Assembly: GCA_907163375.1 (NCBI GenBank)
Contig: CAJQUW010001845.1
Coordinates: 124,001 to 188,000, forward strand
Direction of reading: 5' to 3'
Source of the DNA: Prostheceraeus crozeri
Lineage: Eukaryota; Platyhelminthes; Polycladida; Euryleptidae
Length of the DNA stretch: 64,000 nucleotides
The notes below the pieces were generated by a model. The model made no database searches. It worked only from the letters and a program-made list of their open reading frames with translations, and was not told the origin of the DNA. A program made the position numbers and the translations under genes. Below, in pieces: positions 57,518 to 64,000 of the stretch; the first letter of the stretch is position 1; each line of letters starts with the position of its first letter.

Positions 57518-57555
57518 TGCCATTGACAAAGGTTCTGGACCCGAAACGTCTGACG
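57518..57555 (+). ncRNA. Hammerhead-like tail after Penelope endonuclease
   Basis: It lies about 35 bases after the endonuclease stop. Core UUGACAA (57523-57529), GGU/ACC short stem II, GAAA (57543-57546), palindromic ACGU stem III and C at 57550. Flanking bases UGCCA and UGACG give four pairs of five for stem I. Penelope-like elements are known to carry hammerhead motifs in their terminal repeats, which agrees with the position. Confidence 0.45.
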
Positions 57556-57861
57556 ATTTTTATTCTTTATTCATTTTACTCGGCATTAAACATATCGGGA
57601 GAGTATTGAAATTGGTTTTACATTCGCATTGAATCTGGGCTCATAAATGGCATAATAATAAGGATCTCTAAGAATAGTACTTATTGCTCATAGATTGAAT
57701 AGTTTTGTCGTTTACCAAAATATGCCCAGTGCGGGAACTTACTAGACACGCCAAATGTCATCATTGAATACAAAAGCAAATGAACTTAAAAATCGAATAT
57801 TCTTGACGACTTTTCGAGTTTTCATCATCTGCCACGTCTAATGAGGACTGGATTGCTTGGT

Positions 57862-58272
57862 AGTCCGGGAGCTAGCGTGAAGTTGTGCAGGGAACGAGGT
57901 AGTACATAAAACTTTCACATAGCATAGTACACCTCCAACCTACTGCAAAACTTCGCGTCTGCCGGATCAGATCATTTGCTTTTCAGAAATAGAGAGGATA
58001 ACACAATCCCATGTATTTCCAGTGGTAAAATTGTGACATTTAAGGTGTTGACTCCATTTTTTCGAATTTTTGCTCATGAAAGTTACATAAATTGGTATTT
58101 TGTTGAACTGGTTATTATAGAAATCATCTACAGTTCATGATCTTTCAAATGAGTCATCATTCAGTGACAGAGGATGAAGTAAAGTGTACAGACACTTTTC
58201 GTTGGTGTAACTGCAAATTTTAACATAGAAATTTCAGGAAAATTGTTGATATACTTTAACGAAAAGTGTCTT
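57862..58272. repeat. Half copy of the 31140 foldback element
   Basis: It starts AGTCCGGGAGCTAGCG, inverse of the end at 31834, and follows the right arm of that element inverted (TACTGCAAAACTTCGCGTCT and so on) to the central CAAAAGTGTCT region. The second arm is missing beyond the first tens of bases. Confidence 0.85.
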
Positions 58273-61089
58273 TTAACTTAACTTCACTTAACGGTTCATG
58301 ATGAATGCCAGTGAAACAATCTGTATCTGTACTGAATGATAAGTACTGCAGAATTATGCAGTCATCATTTCTTGGATTGTTTTCAGCTTTTAGTCCATCA
58401 ACTGCTAACAGTGATTGTTTGCAGGAGTTATGGGCCTCATAATTAGTGAAATCGCATTTACCAAGTACTTTACATTGCTTGTTCAGCTGCTTCTATCATC
58501 TTTACAGCCCGTATGTAAACGATTGCATTTTGTTACCGCTCCATTTACAACACAATTAAAAGAAACAGACCAAGTCAGATTCCGTGATGAACCTTTGACT
58601 TTTCAAGAAATGACAGAATTGAAAATTAATCTGCAGTGACCAACTCTTATCCATTAATCTGACTTTTGGAAAACGCTACAGCAGAAGTTGTAACTGCGAT
58701 ATTTCATAATCTCAATTTATTGCAAAGCGACAGCAGGAATAATCAAAGCATTGTGTGATATGTTTAACTTTTTCCGTCAGTCGGTTAACTGATACATCTT
58801 TTCATTCATTTACTTGCTTTGCTGATGTTGTAAAATCAATAAATCTTTCTACTGTCGACCTGGCCTAGTGAAGAAGGTGTGAGTTCGACTCCATTCCGTG
58901 AACAGACGAGTGCAATTGGAGAATAAAATATTCCGCTGTCTTTTATGGATTTACATATAAATGTCGTTTGCTATCAAACTTTGATTGTCAAGAAATACAA
59001 GTAAACGGAAATCTTTCTATTATGTTCGATACAACAGCTAGAATATCAACAAATAGCATTGAAGAAACCTGCGAGTTGATTGCTATGAGTATATACGAGA
59101 AACATATAACTTAACATATATATTAACGTGATAGTTAATAGAAACCAAGAGTGAATTGTTGGTAAGCAGATAAAACAAAATGATATGTAAATACCTGACA
59201 ATGCCGGTACATTATTTTCAAAACTCTGATAACATCAGAGAGGAATAACACTAATATTCTACATCAATCTTCTGGAAAAAAATCAGAGATTGCTTTATAT
59301 TAAATTTTCCTCTAAAAACATGATAATCAAATAAGTTTTAAGAAATCCAGTCATGATCTTTAATTTATAAAATGTAAACAACGATTCTAAAATTCCTGAA
59401 AACTGCTTGTTTAAATTTTCGAAGTACATTATGTGTCCACGCTCTGTCAGTTATTGATATTATACGTACCGAAATAATAACATAATCGCATTATACTTAT
59501 GATAAATGAAATTTAGTGAAATATCGAACAGAACAACACATTTAGGACGATATCCTAAGCAACATGCGAAAGGAAAGCGAAATAGATTAGCTCAGAATTT
59601 AGATGAAGAAGCACATACGATTGCTGGAAATTCAGATATGCCAATATCACTACAATATGAGGACATTTTGCTTCTCAGACATAGAGATAGGCAGTATGGA
59701 TGATGTATGTACTTGTGCAAGGCAACAAAACTTGCCCGTGAAAAAATTCCTTGTGCTGTTCTCTAGGCACGCACAAAGTTGACGGCCTTCTACAGCCATA
59801 ATAACTAATTTAATTCATCAATCCAGTCCAGAGTCCGAGCATTTTTAAATAGGCCCAACATTCGGAAGTATAGCTGTGCTTTTCAGATGATCCCTCCTAT
59901 AGGCGGAGGCTTCAGCTAGTTAGAAATAACTTAGTGAAACCGATATCATATGATCAAGAGATAGAGTACGTGGAAGAATGCATGAATGCTCGCAATTTGA
60001 TTGTTCTGCTGAAAAACAGTTCCCCCGGTCTTCTTTTCGAGTCAGACATAGGCCTTCAAAATCCTGCCATCATCTCCAGGACAACATTTTCTTTGCAGTC
60101 CTTATTGTGTGTTAACAGCATTTCAATCGTTAAATCGCAACTACCGCCAACATCATGATTATGTTAAAATATCACAAAAGATGTCATAAATCTATACATT
60201 TCAGTCACATTCTAAAACTGAAACGGTCACAAAAGTGACGAATGGGAGTGCTTTAATCCAAATATAGGAACGTCTTAGGAAGATTTGTCTGCATAAAGAG
60301 GTAGCGAATATTTCGTGTGTCATTTAATCATAGGAGCAACATCTTTATGCTGAGATGTTATATGACAAGTATCCTGCACTTTGAAGGCAGAAACATGAAA
60401 TTGACGAACTGAGTTTGAAATACTGAAAATAGACACTCGCAATCGTGAGGCCGAAACAGCAATTGATGTAATTACACAAAGTTCACTCTTGCAGCAGATA
60501 CCGAACTTCGACTTTTATGAAGATCCTTATTTGAGCGTCATTATCAGCAACTCGTTATCAGCAAATAAGTATTTAAAATGTTTTGTCTAATCAAAGAGTT
60601 CAATTATTCTACAAACTATGGAGTGCTTGAAGTTAGAGGCGAGTTTGAACGCTTAAGTGCCTACATTATGGACTTAGAACATGAAAGATTACAATATTCA
60701 ATACTCGGAAAGTAATTCAAGTCGCAATTGAAACATTCGCGATGATTATCGAGCACTGTTACCATGTTGAGGTGAAATACCTTAGATATCTAGTGAGTAC
60801 CAGGTAACATCATTAGCAACCACTTCAACAGTATGCCGACTGGCAGAATACAACCATTACATTCACTCGCATATGTGGATTCTGATGAAAAATATCATTG
60901 CAACATTTAAATAACAAAAAATCAAAGTTTTCATAATATTTTATAAGAAGGGTGTAAATTTCTGTTTATGAATCAGAAGACAAGAAGTCACGTGAATATG
61001 AAAGAAATGACATTACGAGAATACAGGTAAACACTAGAAATTAGAAATTAGTAATTTGAAAGATATTCAGGTATGATTCAACATGATTC
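58273..61089. other. No recognised features
   Basis: AT-rich. Open frames at 58415, 59506 and 59934 on the plus strand are short and without recognisable domain. Possibly 5' intron of the coiled-coil gene. Confidence 0.4.
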
Positions 61090-61175
61090 GCGCATCTAGT
61101 GACACTGTGGTAGAGTGCTTCTGAGTCACTAATTGTAGTGGACTAATTTGGATCCGCAATGTCCTTCAATCACTT
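61090..61175 (+). repeat. Possible SINE fragment split by foldback
   Basis: CACTGTGGTAGAGTGCTTCT resembles a tRNA A-box region, followed by TTTGGATCCGC. The fragment ends exactly at the ATCACTT duplication of the next element, so the insertion may have cut it. Confidence 0.35.
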
Positions 61176-61792
61176 GGTACTTATAAGTTATCTCCCCCAC
61201 GTTCTCAAATTTGTCTAAAATCCGTAAAAGTAAATCAACCGTCATAAAACTTCAGAGACACGTATTTGAGTATATTTTCCACCCACATACAAAAATTTAT
61301 GCAAATCCGACAAGTACTTTTTGAATTAGACGACTTGAAGGCTAACGATGTCAGCAGTTTGATCTGACTTTGTATGTTTGACGCATTATTGTTACACGTG
61401 AGTGCATTGTCCTCTTTCCGTCTTCGTCTCATCCATTGGTATTTGAAATCCTCCCACGACCACTGCCCTTCCGCACCTTTCTTCAGTTAAGCACATTAAT
61501 GGAAAGCATGTGGTCATCATCACTTCAAGAGTTGTCGCGACATGACTTTGTTGACCTAGTGCTGTCTGCTCAGACGATGAGGTCAGACGAAGTCAGATCA
61601 ACTGCTGACATCGCTGCACTTCACGTCATCGTCTCTAATTCAAAAAGTACTTGTCAGATTTGCATTGAATTTTGCATGTAAGTAGACAATATAGTCAAAC
61701 ACGTATCTTTGAAGTTCTGTGATGATTGATTAATTTTCACGGATTTTGGACAAATTTGAAAACGTGGGGGGAGAGATAGCCCATAAGTACCC
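61176..61792. repeat. Foldback element, intact relative of 12532-13297
   Basis: Ends GGTACTTATAAGTTATCTC and the inverse GAGATAGCCCATAAGTACC, flanked by ATCACTT on both sides (61169-61175 and 61793-61799). The arms pair for over 200 bp, including AAGTACTTTTTGAATTAGA and its inverse TCTAATTCAAAAAGTACTT. There is no coding content apart from chance frames in the arms. Confidence 0.85.
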
Positions 61793-61907
61793 ATCACTTC
61801 TCCATGTGTTCAAATTAACTACACACATAGACGAAGCATTCATGCGCATTAATGTCTCTTTATCAACAAGCACTGAAACATGGCCGAATATTCCTTAGCA
61901 TTACACG

Positions 61908-62428
61908 CACAGAATTAGACAGGTCGTCTCTTCTTCCGTTTGACTAGAAGGGAAGCATTGGAACATGTAACGTTATTGAAATGGCACAATCTCCTGACTA
62001 AATACCATAGCAATCGAACAATGAGCATCCAGTTCGACATTGAACACGCCAAATTGTGCGAAGTTTCAGTGACTGTTATCAACCGGATCACACAGCAAAG
62101 AGACACAGACGATGTCAATTTCTACAGAGAAGTTTGTGAACGTTTTTTCGCACACCTGCTAACTTTTTTTTAAAATGATCGGAGGGCCCAACATTATCGA
62201 GAAAACTTTTGCGCATTGATCTGAATTCTTCGAATCTGAAGGAGTCGTGGCGATCGGAGCATTTTGAAGGATCAGAGCAATCCGCAAGCGACGCACGACT
62301 ATTTTTCCTATCTCTGCAAGGTATTAAAAATTTCTTTTTGTCCACTTATTAAGTTCCTGCATGTGCCATCTGTTTGAATCAGTTTGCACTTCTAGCAAAG
62401 TGATACGATTAAACAATCTAATTATGTG
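61908..62428. mobile_element. hAT-like CACAGAATTAGA element, copy 3, perfect TSD
   Basis: 521 bp from CACAGAATTAGACAG to CTAATTATGTG, flanked by a perfect 8-bp duplication ATTACACG (61900-61907 and 62429-62436). Opposite orientation to copies 1 and 2. The plus strand carries the 77-codon frame MTRREALEHVTLLKWHNLLT onward. No known domain was recognised in it. Confidence 0.93.
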
Positions 62429-62623
62429 ATTACACGATTCAATTTCAGTAGATGATGCAATAAACTAGTGAATGTAATTTCCTGAAAATAATGATCGGGC
62501 AGCAACCTTGCTTAGTACGAAAACCATCTGCATGCATATTATTATCAAGATCATTCCCTCCTGGACGAAAATCCAGGCGCCAGGAAGAATTAGGCTTACA
62601 TGCGAACCGAATTGCCTAACTAA

Positions 62624-62816
62624 AGGCTTTAACGTCACTACTCCCCATACTGGGGGCTTGGACAGTGCTGACATAGTCATATTTTTCTGCAGCGTTGTAG
62701 TATTTCAAGTCCGGATGCCGTTCCTGCCGACTTCCTATGACACTTCCCGGGACTCGACCTCTGGACTGAAAGATAGCTAGGCCAAGAACTAAACCACTGC
62801 GCCACGGAGACCACCA
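62624..62816 (-). repeat. tRNA-derived SINE, third family copy
   Basis: The minus strand reads GTGGTCTCCGTGGCGCAGTG, then AGAGGTCGAGTCCCGGG, GGCATCCGGACTTGAAATAC, and the tail GTCCAAGCCCCCAGTATGG with GACGTTAAAGCC. Its head is the best preserved of the three copies. Confidence 0.85.
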
Positions 62817-64000
62817 CTGAAACATCAACGAATGTTTTGCCTCAATACTGAAATGCAACTAAACATTGTACGTAAGTCAATAAAACCGTCAGTGTCAACG
62901 TTCTCTCTTTTCAACGCTGTTGTGGTCTTGTGGCAGAGTAGTTTTATCATAGTGTTTTCCAAGCATGCGCTACCTTTCAGAATGATCAAGAATTGTCATT
63001 TCTGAATAAGACATTTGTTTAAATTATTGCCCATCATCTGAACCAGCATTAACAATCAAAAAGAATGCGAAGATGACAAGATTTCTACGTCATTGCGCTT
63101 GTTCAACATGAGGCAACGTAGCCTTTACTTCAGTGAGTTTCTTAACTCAGCTGCGCAAAATAGTTCACATTTCTAAGGCAATGAAATTGACATTTGTGAC
63201 AAATAATCATAAAATTTGCATTTGTTAGCGGCAGATCTGGAGCAAGCCAACCTGTTGGCAACCAACTTTTCTCATACGACGTATTAATTATGAATATTAC
63301 ATAAATGAAGAGAAGGATTGCAATATTTCAATATGACCAGGTTATCACTGGTCAAGATGAGCAATTGCCACTAAATTTGTGCTGATTCAAAAATTACTGA
63401 GAACAACTACGTAATAAAAGTTAATTTTTATGTTGTTGAAACTTCCTCAGCCGAATATGGAAAGCAAGAAGTGAATATTGCTGACTCTATGATATAACTC
63501 ACGCGACAGGAATGACAGAAAGTTCCGCAGAAGAACGCCTGTTTCTTATCAAATAATGTTCTGAATTAAAACTTCACCAAAGTAGTAGAATATTCACAGA
63601 GCAGCACTATGGACTGAAAACTCGTCAATCACTTCCTTAGGAAAAGCAAGTTTAGCAATTTATGTCAAAATGGTGACGAAGAATGAATGTTGTTAAGAAG
63701 GACATCCCCTCCAAGTCCAGCATTGGTCAATTTTGTTTTATGCAACATCTCTACATGCAATTACTTTACAGTCAATCACATATACAAATGCTGTGATTAC
63801 TCCCTATTTTGAACTTCTACTAGGCCTACACAAGTATTAAGCACGGTCTCTGCACTTAGAATCCGATTTTAGTCCCGTAATTACCAAAATATTATCATTC
63901 GTTGGTCTTTTTCAAGATGTCGTATCTCGATATTCACAGTTTTTTGTAAATTCAGGAGATGTGTTTTCCAAAAAAATTCTTTTGCTTTCACAATTTCGTC
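62817..64000. other. No recognised features
   Basis: AT-rich to the end of the window. I searched both strands for coiled-coil exons belonging to the minus-strand gene and found none with splice borders. Confidence 0.45.

Noticed and set aside
58850-58905. Possible B-box (GAGTTCGACTCC) of a tRNA-like repeat
   Set aside because: No matching A-box or stems; too little to call.

Overview
The window looks like a repeat-rich, AT-rich metazoan genome, most likely a non-vertebrate animal. Genes are split by GT-AG introns. The mobile DNA is hAT-like, Tc1/mariner and pogo DNA transposons, Penelope-like and LINE fragments, and tRNA-derived SINEs. Nothing bacterial, viral or CRISPR-like is visible. The taxon cannot be fixed from the sequence.

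Two host genes can be rebuilt exon by exon with consistent intron phases, and they converge. On the plus strand, 4902-13528 carries eight exons of a DEAD-box RNA helicase of the DDX49/Dbp8 type, a nucleolar ribosome-biogenesis factor. Its 5' exons (Q motif, Walker A) were not found and probably lie before the window. On the minus strand, 54239 down to 18136 carries thirteen exons (889 codons) of the C-terminal part of a long coiled-coil protein of unidentified family. Its 5' exons probably lie beyond 64000. About 4.6 kb separates the two stop codons.

Almost everything else is mobile DNA, mostly in introns. There are hAT-like miniature elements with 8-bp target duplications (2108-2822, 11581-12011, 21707-22268, 49434-49955, 61908-62428 and others). 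Degenerate full-length transposons are a pogo/Tigger type (14075-16378), a mariner-type (35576-36620) and a Tc1 type (50083-53299). Large foldback elements lie at 12532-13297, 31140-31834, 33018-33910, 50640-52525 and 61176-61792. There are fragments of LINE reverse transcriptases and of Penelope-like GIY-YIG endonucleases, and several copies of one tRNA-derived SINE family.

The most unusual observations are: (i) three sites (15083-15120, 55166-55212, 57518-57555) that fit a hammerhead-ribozyme fold and share a paired change at core positions 3 and 8, one of them inside a 207-bp insertion with a target duplication in the pogo transposase; (ii) a 1.9-kb near-perfect palindrome inserted in the Tc1 transposase reading frame; (iii) several long inverted repeats within introns of one gene, which would make its pre-mRNA rich in long double-stranded RNA; (iv) a DEVD in place of DEAD in the helicase. 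All domain calls come from reading motifs by eye; no database search was run.
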